From contig JAFTKO010000012.1 of NCBI GenBank assembly GCA_017453205.1, positions 134,530-173,414 of the forward strand: 38,885 nt of DNA. Reading direction: 5' to 3'. Source of the DNA: Clostridia bacterium. GTDB taxonomy: Bacteria; Bacillota; Clostridia; Oscillospirales; CAG-272. Of this stretch, positions 6,990-15,851 are shown in pieces; within the stretch, counting starts at the first letter, position 1, and the number at the start of each line of letters is the position of its first letter. The notes below the pieces were generated by a model, which had not been told where the DNA came from, made no database searches, and saw only the letters and a program-made list of their open reading frames with translations. Made by a program: the position numbers and the translations under genes.

Positions 6990-7011
6990 CTGAAAAGAAC
7001 GGAGGCTTGCA

Positions 7012-7296
7012 ATGTTGGAGCGTGAGAAACAAGGGTTCAAACAAAAATTGGCGGCGCGGTACGGTGCATCATCGCAAAAAGGCAGAGGTACGGTGGTTTT
7101 GCAAGGGCAGAGCGGTGTGACCGTGTATGACTGCCGAAAAATTTTACAGTACTCCCCTAAGGAGATTCGCCTGTCGGTAGCAAAAAGAACGCTTTCGGTC
7201 ACGGGGGAGCGGTTGTTTTGCCCATCCTTTTCGGCGGGTACGGTGACGGTGGAGGGCTATGTAACGGGTGTCGTATATTTGGAAAACGATGACTAA
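7012..7296 (+). CDS. yqfC: YabP/YqfC-family sporulation protein
   Basis: A 94-residue soluble protein of the YabP/YqfC family. The region VLQGQSGVTVYDCRKILQYS, then the pattern EIRLSVAKRTLSVTGERL and EGYVTGVVYLE, matches these small beta-rich proteins, which are made in the mother cell after sigma-E activation. Its biochemical role is unknown. GGAGG lies six bases before the ATG. It is followed after 27 bp by yqfD, the conserved partner; the pair also precedes phoH in Bacillus. I could not find a convincing sigma-E promoter on this strand. Confidence 0.85.
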   Translation: MLEREKQGFKQKLAARYGASSQKGRGTVVLQGQSGVTVYDCRKILQYSPKEIRLSVAKRTLSVTGERLFCPSFSAGTVTVEGYVTGVVYLENDD

Positions 7297-7323
7297 AAAA
7301 ATGATGTCGGAAAGGAAAAGAAC

Positions 7324-8511
7324 GTGCATATGAATGTCTTACTTTTCATGTCCGGGAGCAGGACGGTGTGGGCGGATGCCGAAAATGCCACTGCGCTGAT
7401 GGATCTTTGCTTGCGATACAGCATTCCCTACAGCAATTTTCGTTGGGGGGAGGATGGTTCCGCTTGCTTTGAGGTTTCGTTGCTTTCCGCAAAGCGGTTG
7501 GAAAAGCTCTGCCGAGATACAAGCGTTACGGTAAGAATGGTCAAAAAGGGGGGACTGCCGCCCTTTCTTTGGCGTTACCGCAAACGTGCCGGCTTGATGG
7601 TCGGGGCGGTCTTGGCAATCATTTTGCTTGTGCTTTCCACCCGTTTTGTTTGGGATGTACGTGTTACGGGGAACCAGACCATGACCAAAGCCGATGTCTT
7701 GGCGGATCTCAAGGCTTGCGGCTTTGGCGTGGGGAGCTATATTCCCGACGTTCGTACCGAGGAGCTGGAAACGCGTGTGCTGATTGCCTCGGATAAAATT
7801 TCATGGATCGCGGTGCATATGGACGGCACCGTAGCCGTGGTGCAGATCATCGAGCATGTTGAGGCACCGCCCGCCGAGGATAGTTCGCGTCCCGCCAATC
7901 TGATCGCCACCGCCGACGGGCAGATCGAGCAGATCGAGCTCTACCGCGGCAACTGTGTGGTCAAGATCGGTCAAGCCGTCAAGGCGGGGGAGCTTTTGGT
8001 CAGCGGGCTTTATGACAGCGCGGTCACAGGCTACCGTTATACGCGTGCCTCCGGTAAGATCTTGGCGCGCACGGAGCATGAGTTTACGGTGGAAATTCCG
8101 CTTGCCTATGAGGAAAAGGTCTACGGAGAAGCAAAATGCGGCGAGATTGTGCTGAATTTCTTTGATTTTTCGCTGAAAATTTTCAAAAGTACTGGAAATG
8201 ATACCCCTCAATGTGATATAATAAAAGAGAAGAAGAATTGGACTCTGTTCGGACGTTACCCGCTGCCCGCGGGGGTGAGCGTGACAAACGAGCTCCCGTA
8301 CACCCTGCAAACGGTACAGCGCACGCCCGAAGAGGCGCTTGACGCGGCGTATGACGCGTTGGAAGAACAGCTTGCCGCACTCTCGGGGGACGTACAACTG
8401 CTCCGCAAGGATGTGAGCACCGAGCTGACCGATACCGCTCTGATCCTTCACTGTACGGTCAGTTGTATCGAGAATATTGCCGTGCAGAGCGAATTTGAAA
8501 TTATCGAATGA
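7324..8511 (+). CDS. yqfD: Sporulation protein YqfD
   Basis: The 395-residue protein fits the stage IV sporulation protein YqfD. It has an N-terminal cytoplasmic part, one membrane segment (about residues 90-108), then a large extracytoplasmic domain beginning VWDVRVTGNQTMTKADVL, which resembles FtsQ/POTRA-like folds, with ISWIAVHMDGTVAVVQI after it. YqfD is a mother-cell protein needed for normal spores in Bacillus; its mechanism is unknown. The start is probably GTG at 7324, nine bases from AGGAAAAG; an ATG two codons later is the alternative. The stop overlaps an in-frame ATG of the phoH frame, and spacing is tight through the operon. Confidence 0.88.
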   Translation: MHMNVLLFMSGSRTVWADAENATALMDLCLRYSIPYSNFRWGEDGSACFEVSLLSAKRLEKLCRDTSVTVRMVKKGGLPPFLWRYRKRAGLMVGAVLAIILLVLSTRFVWDVRVTGNQTMTKADVLADLKACGFGVGSYIPDVRTEELETRVLIASDKISWIAVHMDGTVAVVQIIEHVEAPPAEDSSRPANLIATADGQIEQIELYRGNCVVKIGQAVKAGELLVSGLYDSAVTGYRYTRASGKILARTEHEFTVEIPLAYEEKVYGEAKCGEIVLNFFDFSLKIFKSTGNDTPQCDIIKEKKNWTLFGRYPLPAGVSVTNELPYTLQTVQRTPEEALDAAYDALEEQLAALSGDVQLLRKDVSTELTDTALILHCTVSCIENIAVQSEFEIIE

Positions 8512-8525
8512 CCGAAAGGGGAACT

Positions 8526-9560
8526 ATGAACCGTAAAGTGATCCGCATGAAGCACGTGGGAGCCACCGCGAAAATCTTTGGCAGCTTTGACAGCAACGCA
8601 CGTATGATCGAGGAGCGTTTCTCTGTCAGCCTGCGCAACCGCGAAAGCGAGTCGGGGGATTCGATCGTCATTGACGGCGAGAATGAGGCGAATGTCGAAG
8701 CGGCGGCACAGTGTATCGAATATCTGCACGGACTTTCCGCCAAGACCGATGTCTTGACCGACCAAGCAGTACAATACGCCATCGATATGATCGGTGCGGG
8801 TGAGGGGACGTCGCTCTCCGAGCTTGGCGACGAGTGTATCTGTGTTACCACGCGCGGCAAGCCCATTAAGGCAAAGACGGTGGGACAACAGCAATATGTG
8901 GAGTCGATCCGCAAAAACACCATTGTACTCGGGGTGGGACCTGCGGGAACGGGTAAGACCTTTTTGGCGGTTGCCATGGCGGTGCGCGCACTGCGTGAAA
9001 AGCAGGTCAACCGCATTATCCTCACGCGTCCCGCGATCGAGGCGGGGGAAAAGCTCGGCTTTTTGCCGGGCGATCTGCAAAGCAAGATCGACCCCTATCT
9101 GCGTCCGTTGTATGACGCACTTTACGAAATGATGGGGACCGAAAACTACCAAAAGCTGGTCGAAAAGGGAACCATCGAGATCGCGCCCTTGGCGTACATG
9201 CGCGGCAGAACCTTGGATGACTCGTTTATCATTCTCGATGAGGCGCAAAACGCGACCCCCGAGCAGATGAAAATGTTTCTCACGCGTTTGGGATTCAACT
9301 CCAAAGCCGTGGTTACGGGAGACTTGACACAAACCGACTTGCCGCGCGGACAAAAAAGCGGGCTTGCCTCGGCGGTCAAGATTCTTGCGGGCATTGAGGA
9401 CATCGGCATCCATTATTTCTCGGAGCGTGATGTGGTGCGCCACCGTTTGGTACAAAAAATTATTCAAGCCTACGAAAAATACGACCGTGAGCTGGCGCGT
9501 AAAGAGAGCGAAAAACGCAATACGCAAAAATTCCGCGCGGAGAGAAATTCGAAAAAGTAA
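8526..9560 (+). CDS. phoH: PhoH-family ATPase
   Basis: A 344-residue cytoplasmic P-loop protein. An N-terminal KH-like region (residues 1-70) is followed by the PhoH NTPase domain: Walker A GPAGTGKT (138-145), Walker B FIILDEAQN, and the helicase-like VVTGDLTQTDLP. PhoH proteins are RNA-associated ATPases, genetically tied to YbeY and RNA quality control, and the next gene is ybeY. An ATG at 8508 overlaps the yqfD stop but lacks a Shine-Dalgarno site. The ATG at 8526 has AAAGGGG just ahead, so I prefer it. Confidence 0.93.
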   Translation: MNRKVIRMKHVGATAKIFGSFDSNARMIEERFSVSLRNRESESGDSIVIDGENEANVEAAAQCIEYLHGLSAKTDVLTDQAVQYAIDMIGAGEGTSLSELGDECICVTTRGKPIKAKTVGQQQYVESIRKNTIVLGVGPAGTGKTFLAVAMAVRALREKQVNRIILTRPAIEAGEKLGFLPGDLQSKIDPYLRPLYDALYEMMGTENYQKLVEKGTIEIAPLAYMRGRTLDDSFIILDEAQNATPEQMKMFLTRLGFNSKAVVTGDLTQTDLPRGQKSGLASAVKILAGIEDIGIHYFSERDVVRHRLVQKIIQAYEKYDRELARKESEKRNTQKFRAERNSKK

Positions 9561-9580
9561 ATCAAAGAGGGGACATTCCA

Positions 9581-10081
9581 ATGAGCAGAAAATTGAGTAT
9601 GAAAATTTATTTTGAGGACGAACAGGACAAGCTTGAAGTGACCTACAAGCTCAAAATGCTGGTGCGCCGTGCGGTGGAGGCGACGCTCGATTACGAGCAG
9701 TACGGCAATCCCTGCGAGGTTTCGGTGACCTTTACCGACAACGTGGGGATTTGCGAGCTGAACAAAAAATTCCGTGGCATCGACCGTCCCACCGATGTGC
9801 TTTCTTTCCCGTTGTTCGATTATGCGGGCGAGAGTGAAGAGCCGCCCGTGGATGATTTTAAGGGCATGATCGGTGATATCGTGCTTTCACTTGAGCAAGC
9901 CGAGGTACAGGCAAAGGAGTATGGGCACAGCTTTGCGCGCGAGGTTGCCTTCCTTACCGTGCACTCCATGTTACATCTGCTCGGCTACGATCACGAAACG
10001 GGCGAGGAGGACGAGCTGGAAATGCGCCGCCGCCAAAGCGAGATTATGGAAAAGCTTGGGCTTGCCGTCAATCGGGATTAA
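9581..10081 (+). CDS. ybeY: Endoribonuclease YbeY
   Basis: A 166-residue zinc metalloenzyme involved in rRNA maturation and ribosome quality control. The hallmark HxxxHxxxxxH is present as HSMLHLLGYDH, with zinc ligands H128, H132 and H138. The conserved NKKFRGIDRPTDVLSFP (residues 61-77) and IGDIVLS segments are intact. The length is normal. Two ATG codons lie close together; the first, behind GAGGGG, is used. It sits between phoH and a small membrane protein, on the way to era, an arrangement shared with many Firmicutes. Confidence 0.95.
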   Translation: MSRKLSMKIYFEDEQDKLEVTYKLKMLVRRAVEATLDYEQYGNPCEVSVTFTDNVGICELNKKFRGIDRPTDVLSFPLFDYAGESEEPPVDDFKGMIGDIVLSLEQAEVQAKEYGHSFAREVAFLTVHSMLHLLGYDHETGEEDELEMRRRQSEIMEKLGLAVNRD

Positions 10082-10092
10082 AGGAGGACACT

Positions 10093-10557
10093 ATGAGTAA
10101 TTGGGAAAAACGCTATGGCGTGAAGCCGGCGAAAGAGGAAAAAACGACCAAAGGGAAAACCGAAACCTTCTTTTCCCGCAATGTACGTCTGATCACCTTT
10201 TTGATCACCTTGGGTGTGTTTTTGGCGGCTTTTTTGCCGATTGCATATCTTGAGGCAAGAGAGTATTTCGGACAGGACGCCGACACGCGTCCGAAAATGA
10301 CGACCTATGATCTGATCATCCTTTCGGAACAGCCCGAGATCAAGATGTCACAGTTGACCAAGTTCGCCTGTGAGGAAAGCCGTCAAGAGGGACAAAACTT
10401 TTCTTTGATTCAACTCTACATTGAGCCCAACTATATTGTGATGGCAAGTGCCGACACTGCTACGGGTATGGTGGTTTATTGCAAAATGCTCAATAATGAA
10501 ACCAATGAGGAGATCGACGTGCTTGAGGACGATGTGCGTGCTTACTTTGGTAACTGA
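10093..10557 (+). CDS. Unrecognised single-pass membrane protein in the era operon
   Basis: A 154-residue protein I do not recognise. The N-terminus (1-28) is polar and Lys-rich, followed by one membrane helix (about residues 33-54, LITFLITLGVFLAAFLPIA). The rest is a soluble domain with LSEQPEIKMSQLTKF, a central beta-like stretch NFSLIQLYIEPNYIVMAS, and an acidic end. Charge distribution suggests the C-terminal part is outside. AAGGAGG precedes the ATG, and only 11 bp separate it from ybeY and from era, so it is a true operon member. In Bacillus this slot holds dgkA and cdd. The protein is neither; DgkA would have three helices. Confidence 0.8.
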   Translation: MSNWEKRYGVKPAKEEKTTKGKTETFFSRNVRLITFLITLGVFLAAFLPIAYLEAREYFGQDADTRPKMTTYDLIILSEQPEIKMSQLTKFACEESRQEGQNFSLIQLYIEPNYIVMASADTATGMVVYCKMLNNETNEEIDVLEDDVRAYFGN

Positions 10558-10568
10558 AAGGATAACAC

Positions 10569-11453
10569 ATGAAAAGAACAGGATTTATCGCTATTGTCGG
10601 GCGTCCCAATGTGGGAAAATCGACGTTGCTTAACAGCATTCTCGGTGAGCGCATTGCCATCGTGTCGTCCAAGCCGCAGACTACCCGCAACCGTATCGCG
10701 GGGATCGAAACACGCGGGGAGGATCAGTTCGTATTTCTCGATACCCCGGGAATCTTCAAGCCTAAAAACTCACTGGGAGATTTTATGGTCAAGACCGCAA
10801 ACAGCACCATGCAGGACGGCGACGCCGTGATCTTGGTCGCCGATGCGGGATATGCACCGGGGGATGTGGAGCAGGGGATCATTTCTTATCTCAAAAAATC
10901 GGGTATTCCCGGTATTTTGGCACTGAATAAGGTTGACCTTTGCCGACGTGAAAAGCTTGCCGAGACGATTACCGCTTATGCCGCATTACACGATTTTTGC
11001 GCCGTGGTCCCGATCTCTGCCAAAAAGGGGAAATACGTGGACGAGCTGATGGAGGAGTGCTCCAAGCTTTTGCATGAGGGCGACTGGTTCTACGAGGAGG
11101 ATATGATCACCGATCAGCCGCAACGGCAGATCGCCGCTGAGGTCATTCGAGAAAAGATCTTGCGTACACTGGATAAGGAGATCCCGCACGGTGTTGCGGT
11201 GGTTATCGAGGAGTACGCTGTGGAGGGGGGACTTGTCAGTATCCGCGCCGAGATCTTTTGTGAGAAGGCCTCGCACAAGGGGATCCTTGTGGGTAAAAAC
11301 GGCGAGACGCTCAAGCGTATCGGCTCCTATGCTCGCGACGACCTTGAAAAAATGTTGGACTGCAAGGTCTACCTAAACCTTTGGGTAAAGGTCAAGGAGA
11401 ACTGGCGCGACAGCCAAAGCAGTATTCTCAATTTCGGATATACCGAGGAATAA
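10569..11453 (+). CDS. era: GTPase Era
   Basis: A 294-residue GTPase that binds the 3' end of 16S rRNA and helps 30S assembly. The G1 motif GRPNVGKS is at residues 11-18. DTPG, NKVDL and a SAKKG motif follow, then a C-terminal KH domain with VGKNGETLKRIGSYARDDLE. Length and order are standard. GAAAGGA precedes the ATG. Neighbours ybeY and recO agree with the usual Firmicute arrangement. Confidence 0.97.
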   Translation: MKRTGFIAIVGRPNVGKSTLLNSILGERIAIVSSKPQTTRNRIAGIETRGEDQFVFLDTPGIFKPKNSLGDFMVKTANSTMQDGDAVILVADAGYAPGDVEQGIISYLKKSGIPGILALNKVDLCRREKLAETITAYAALHDFCAVVPISAKKGKYVDELMEECSKLLHEGDWFYEEDMITDQPQRQIAAEVIREKILRTLDKEIPHGVAVVIEEYAVEGGLVSIRAEIFCEKASHKGILVGKNGETLKRIGSYARDDLEKMLDCKVYLNLWVKVKENWRDSQSSILNFGYTEE

Positions 11454-11478
11454 GAAAAACGGAGAGGGGTGACAGACC

Positions 11479-12324
11479 ATGCAGCATGAGGCGGTGGACG
11501 GCGTTGTTGTCCGTGTGTGGGATAAGGGTGAAAATGACCGTTATCTTTCGGTTTTGACCGCTGCGCATGGTCGTATATTGCTCCTATCCAAGGGGAGCCG
11601 ATCGTTGCGCGGAGAGCAAAGGGCGATCAGTCAGCTATACACCTATGCCAATTTTGAGTTTTACCGACGCGGGACGACCTGTATCCTCAAGGGCGGTTCC
11701 CCGATCCAAATTTTTTACGGCATCAGCGAGGATCTTGATCGCCTCAATCTCGCAACCTACCTGTGTGAGCTGACCTGTGAGCTGACAGACGAGGGCGAAG
11801 AAGCGCAGGAGATGCTTCGGTTGTTGCTCAATTCACTGTACGCCATCAGTAAAGGGCTCTATTCCCTCGCCATCATCAAAGGTGCATTCGAGCTCCGCGC
11901 CGCCGCGATGTCGGGGTATGCGCCCGAATTGGACGGCTGTGCTTTTTGCGGCGGGGGAGAGGACGGCGAACTCTACCTCGACGTGATGAACGGTGCGCTT
12001 CTTTGTCCCGACTGTCTCAAAAAACGGGGCAGATCGGCACCGACAGCGCACAGCTATGACGATGTGCGGGAGGCGGATGTGCTTTGCCCGCTCACGCCTG
12101 CGGCGACCGCTGCGCTACGCTACGTAACCGCGGCACCGCTTTCCCGCCTGTTTTCGTTTGGCTTGTCGGACGGTGATGATCTCCACCTTTTTGAAGCTGC
12201 CGCCGAGACCTACATCCTCTCGCATATTGGGCACGGCTTTGAGACATTGAATTTTTATCACGCTTTGAAAAAGCCGATGAAACAACCCAACCGAACCAAA
12301 GATACAAAAGGAACAAAAGCATGA
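11479..12324 (+). CDS. recO: DNA repair protein RecO
   Basis: A 281-residue recombination mediator that loads RecA with RecR and RecF. The N-terminal OB-fold carries the family start (VDGVVVRVWDKGENDRYLSV), and an all-helical C-terminal domain follows. A four-cysteine zinc site is intact: C154, C157, C176 and C179 (CAFC...CPDC). The last residues are Lys/Thr-rich. GAGAGG lies before the ATG. The stop overlaps the mutS2 start (ATGA), implying coupling. Confidence 0.93.
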   Translation: MQHEAVDGVVVRVWDKGENDRYLSVLTAAHGRILLLSKGSRSLRGEQRAISQLYTYANFEFYRRGTTCILKGGSPIQIFYGISEDLDRLNLATYLCELTCELTDEGEEAQEMLRLLLNSLYAISKGLYSLAIIKGAFELRAAAMSGYAPELDGCAFCGGGEDGELYLDVMNGALLCPDCLKKRGRSAPTAHSYDDVREADVLCPLTPAATAALRYVTAAPLSRLFSFGLSDGDDLHLFEAAAETYILSHIGHGFETLNFYHALKKPMKQPNRTKDTKGTKA

Positions 12325-14705
12325 GTTTTTCCGAAAAGACATTAACAACACTGGAATTTGATAAAATTTGCAACATGCTTGCCGACTGCGCTCCCACCGA
12401 AGGGGCAAAGTCCATGGCGCTCTGCCTCACCCCGTCGGGGGACATTACGGAGGTTCTGCGCCGCTTGCACCGTACTACCGACGCACGCCGTCTTGCCGAT
12501 GTCAAGGGCATGCCGTCGTTTGGTTCGGTCAAGGATGTTTCCGCCGCTTGTGAGCGTGCCGCAAAGGGTGCAATGCTCTCGACACGTGAGCTGTTGGATG
12601 TGGCAAGACTCTTGCACGCGGCAAGGGCGCTTGTCGATTATATCAAGATCAACAAGCCCTTTGATACGACACTGGACGAAATTTTCGGGCGGCTGTTGCC
12701 CAACCGCCACTTAGAGGAACGCATCACGCGTTCGATCCTCTCAGAGGATATGATCGCAGACGAGGCAAGCCGAGAGCTTGCCGATGTGCGCCGCAAGATC
12801 CGTGACGCCAACAACCGAATCAAAGAGACTTTACAGCACTATATCAACGGCTCTTACTCCAAAATTTTGCAGGAAAACCTTGTCACGGTGCGCAACGGCA
12901 GATACGTGGTGCCTGTCAAGGCGGAGTGTAAAAATGAGATGAAAGGGTTGATCCACGACACATCCTCGTCGGGGGCGACGATCTTTGTTGAGCCGATGGC
13001 AATCGTGGATGCCAATAACGAATTGCGCATGCTCCAATCGCGTGAGGAGCATGAGATCGAAAAGATTCTCTTTTCGCTTTCCTCGGATGTCAGTGCGGCA
13101 TCGGAATCCTTGCGGCTCAATTACCTTAATATCACCGAATTGGCATTTTGCTTTGCATGTGCCGAGCTTTCGGCACGGATGAAAGGGAGTGAAGCAAGGA
13201 TCTCGGGGGACCGTTCGCTTGATCTGCGCCGTGCGCGTCATCCGCTGATCGATCCGCAAAAGGTCGTGCCTACCAATATCCGACTCGGCAACGGGTATGA
13301 TACGCTGATCATCACGGGCCCCAACACGGGAGGCAAAACCGTTACACTCAAAACCGTCGGTCTGTTCGCGCTCATGACACAGTCGGGCTTGCACATTCCC
13401 GCCGATCCCGAGTCGTCGATCTGCGTTTTTGAAAAGGTTTTGGTCGACCTTGGCGATGAGCAGAGTATCGAGCAGTCACTCTCCACCTTTTCCTCGCACA
13501 TGGTTAATATCGTGCGTGTGATGAACGAGGTCGACGCGCGTTCGCTTTGCCTTTTTGACGAGCTTGGTGCGGGGACCGATCCCGTGGAGGGCGCGGCATT
13601 GGCGGTCGCTGTGATCGAAACGGTGCGCGCCGCGGGAGCGATGTGTGCCGCCACCACCCACTACACGGAGCTTAAGACCTACGCACTCGACACTCCCGGC
13701 GTGCAAAATGCGTCGTGTGAGTTTGACGTGACCACGCTCAAACCGACTTATCGGCTGATGCTCGGCACTCCGGGAAAATCCAATGCGTTTGCCATTTCGG
13801 CAAAACTGGGACTTTCGGAAGAGATTATCGCACTGGCAAAAGAACATGTCAACAGCGACCATCAGCGCTTTGAAGAGGTCATCGAGCAGCTTGAAGCTAC
13901 CAGGCTTGAGGCGGACCGCAACCGCGAGGAAGCGGCAAGGCTGAAGGCAGAATATGAGCGTATGAAGGCAGATGCCGAAAAAGAGCTCAAGACACGCTTT
14001 TTTGAAGCCGAACGCGAGATCGAACAGAAGCGCAAAAAGGCACAGCAGATGCTGGAGAGCGCCAAGGCGTCAAGCGATTTTATTTTCGCACAGCTCGAAA
14101 AAGCCAAAAAGGCCGAGGAGGCGGGCAGACTTGCCGAGGAGCTGGAAAGATCGCGTGCGGCGGTGCGCCGTGCCATTCGCGAGAATGACGACAAGATCAA
14201 TCCCGTGGAGGAGCGCACCAACGAGGAATATGTCCTGCCGCGTGACCTCAAAAAGGGCGACAAGGTGTATATTGTGAACATTGGCAAGGAGGGTGTGCTT
14301 GTTGATACGCCCGATCACAGTGGCAGTGTGACGGTACAGGCGGGCATTCTCAAAACGCGTACCAAAATTTCCAATTTGCAACTCATCATTGAAAAGCCGC
14401 AGGTCATCAGCGGTAAAAAAGCAAAGCCCGCCGCCGATTATCATGTCAAGGTTAACCGTGATTTTCGGGATGAGATCGATCTGCGCGGACTTCTCGGAGA
14501 CGAGGCGTGGCTTGCCGTGGACAAATATTTGGATGAAGCGGTGCTGGCAAACTTTGGGCGTGTACGCTTGATCCACGGAAAGGGCACGGGCGCGCTGAAG
14601 AACGCATTGTGGCAACACCTGAAAGGCGACCGACGTGTTGCGGAATTTCGCCTTGGCAGATACGGTGAAGGCGACGGCGGTGTGACAGTGGTTGATTTGA
14701 AATAA
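12321..14705 (+). CDS. mutS2: Endonuclease MutS2 (RqcU-type ATPase)
   Basis: A 794-residue protein. The core ATPase has Walker A GPNTGGKT (about 333-340), the signature SLSTFSSHM, and Walker B CLFDELGAGTDP. A long coiled coil (about 515-620, rich in Glu, Arg, Lys) comes next. The C-terminal Smr nuclease domain starts near 716 with DLRG and has HGKGTG. MutS2 is not a mismatch-repair protein: it has been linked to suppression of recombination and, more recently, to splitting collided ribosomes in Bacillus. All domains are intact. It ends the yqfC-to-mutS2 operon. Confidence 0.95.
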   Translation: MSFSEKTLTTLEFDKICNMLADCAPTEGAKSMALCLTPSGDITEVLRRLHRTTDARRLADVKGMPSFGSVKDVSAACERAAKGAMLSTRELLDVARLLHAARALVDYIKINKPFDTTLDEIFGRLLPNRHLEERITRSILSEDMIADEASRELADVRRKIRDANNRIKETLQHYINGSYSKILQENLVTVRNGRYVVPVKAECKNEMKGLIHDTSSSGATIFVEPMAIVDANNELRMLQSREEHEIEKILFSLSSDVSAASESLRLNYLNITELAFCFACAELSARMKGSEARISGDRSLDLRRARHPLIDPQKVVPTNIRLGNGYDTLIITGPNTGGKTVTLKTVGLFALMTQSGLHIPADPESSICVFEKVLVDLGDEQSIEQSLSTFSSHMVNIVRVMNEVDARSLCLFDELGAGTDPVEGAALAVAVIETVRAAGAMCAATTHYTELKTYALDTPGVQNASCEFDVTTLKPTYRLMLGTPGKSNAFAISAKLGLSEEIIALAKEHVNSDHQRFEEVIEQLEATRLEADRNREEAARLKAEYERMKADAEKELKTRFFEAEREIEQKRKKAQQMLESAKASSDFIFAQLEKAKKAEEAGRLAEELERSRAAVRRAIRENDDKINPVEERTNEEYVLPRDLKKGDKVYIVNIGKEGVLVDTPDHSGSVTVQAGILKTRTKISNLQLIIEKPQVISGKKAKPAADYHVKVNRDFRDEIDLRGLLGDEAWLAVDKYLDEAVLANFGRVRLIHGKGTGALKNALWQHLKGDRRVAEFRLGRYGEGDGGVTVVDLK

Positions 14706-14738
14706 CGACGGTCGTCCTCTCATCGACAAAAGCTAAAT

Positions 14739-14779
14739 CACTCCCCCGCACACGGACATAAAGCCGCGGCGGGGGAGTG
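14739..14779. terminator. GC-rich hairpin between convergent mutS2 and the AraC gene
   Basis: CACTCCCCCGC (14739-14749) pairs perfectly with GCGGGGGAGTG (14769-14779) around a 19-nt loop. T-rich but imperfect tracts flank it on both strands. Its position between two convergent genes suggests a shared, bidirectional terminator. Confidence 0.65.
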
Positions 14780-14792
14780 TATTTGTAAACGG

Positions 14793-15704
14793 TCATGACT
14801 GCAAATTCATACGGTACTGTTTTGGTGTGACTTTTTTGATCTTTCGGAATTTTTCAATAAAATGGCTGCTGCTGGCAAAGCCGGCGGAAAGGGCGATCTC
14901 GGTCACCGATTGGTCGGTCGAAAGCAACAGGTGCTCGGCTTCGTTGATGCGTACCGTGGTTAGGTAGTCGTTAAAATTTTTGCCTACCACACGTCGGAAT
15001 AACTTGGAATAATAGCTGTAGCTGAGGTTGACATGCGCGGCGGCATCGGTCTCGGTAATGTCGGCGTAGTTTTGATTGATGTATTCGATCGAGCGTTGGA
15101 TCAAACGGATATTCTCGTAGGAAATGTCAGCGGTTGGCTCCATCAGTGCACGGGTGTGTTGATGATTGTAGCGTATGATCCACAAAAACACCTCTAAAAA
15201 CAAGCTCTTGAGCGCGATCTCATAGCCGTATTCCTGCCGTGTCCAACAGTCCATCATTTTTGTAAAAATATCGGCAAGACCGCTCTCTCGCAGCGCGTTC
15301 CTGTCAAAAAACTGATATGGGACGAGATTGTGTTGTAAAAAGGGGACTACATATTTGACATCGTACATCGGATTTTCGGAAAAATAGATCATCTGCGGCA
15401 GAATTTTTACGCAGATATAATGACTGCGCGGCAGGAGCGAGAAACAGTCATGGGCGACATTGGCATTGATGACCAAAAGCTCTCCCTCGGTAAAAGTGAG
15501 CTCTTCGCCCGCAAGCCAAGCCTTGACTTCACACTCGTCCAAGCCAAACAAAAATTCGATATAATCGTGGTAGTGCGGCGGACGGCGGCGTTGAAAGGGC
15601 TTGGACTCGGTCGGTTGAAGCAGGATACATTCGATGGGCAGTTCCACGCCGTTGCGCTGAGCTTTTTTTTCTTGTACGGGGTCATTAAATATTTTTTCTT
15701 GCAT
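14793..15704 (-). CDS. AraC-family transcriptional regulator
   Basis: A 303-residue regulator. The N-terminal cupin-like domain has the sugar-sensing pattern PPHYHDYIEFLF and LLVINANVAHDC. The C-terminal hundred residues form the double helix-turn-helix: SIEYINQNYADITETDAAAH, then SYSYYSKLFRRVVGKNFNDY and IALSAGFASSSHFIEKFRK. Such proteins usually activate an adjacent carbohydrate gene on binding an effector. It is divergent from the ThuA-like gene, the likely target (inferred). The start at 15704 has GGAGG about 13 bases ahead; an in-frame ATG further up lies before that site. Confidence 0.9.
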   Translation of the reverse strand: MQEKIFNDPVQEKKAQRNGVELPIECILLQPTESKPFQRRRPPHYHDYIEFLFGLDECEVKAWLAGEELTFTEGELLVINANVAHDCFSLLPRSHYICVKILPQMIYFSENPMYDVKYVVPFLQHNLVPYQFFDRNALRESGLADIFTKMMDCWTRQEYGYEIALKSLFLEVFLWIIRYNHQHTRALMEPTADISYENIRLIQRSIEYINQNYADITETDAAAHVNLSYSYYSKLFRRVVGKNFNDYLTTVRINEAEHLLLSTDQSVTEIALSAGFASSSHFIEKFRKIKKVTPKQYRMNLQS

Positions 15705-15851
15705 GTCGGTTGTACTTCCTCCGATTCGTTCAAAAAACAAACACGACAAAAATTCGATACTTTTTTGCAAATAAATTATATCATATTCGTCGGGTTTTCG
15801 CTATAATGGTTACAGTAAGTTTACAAAATATTTTTCATGGAGGAAGATATA

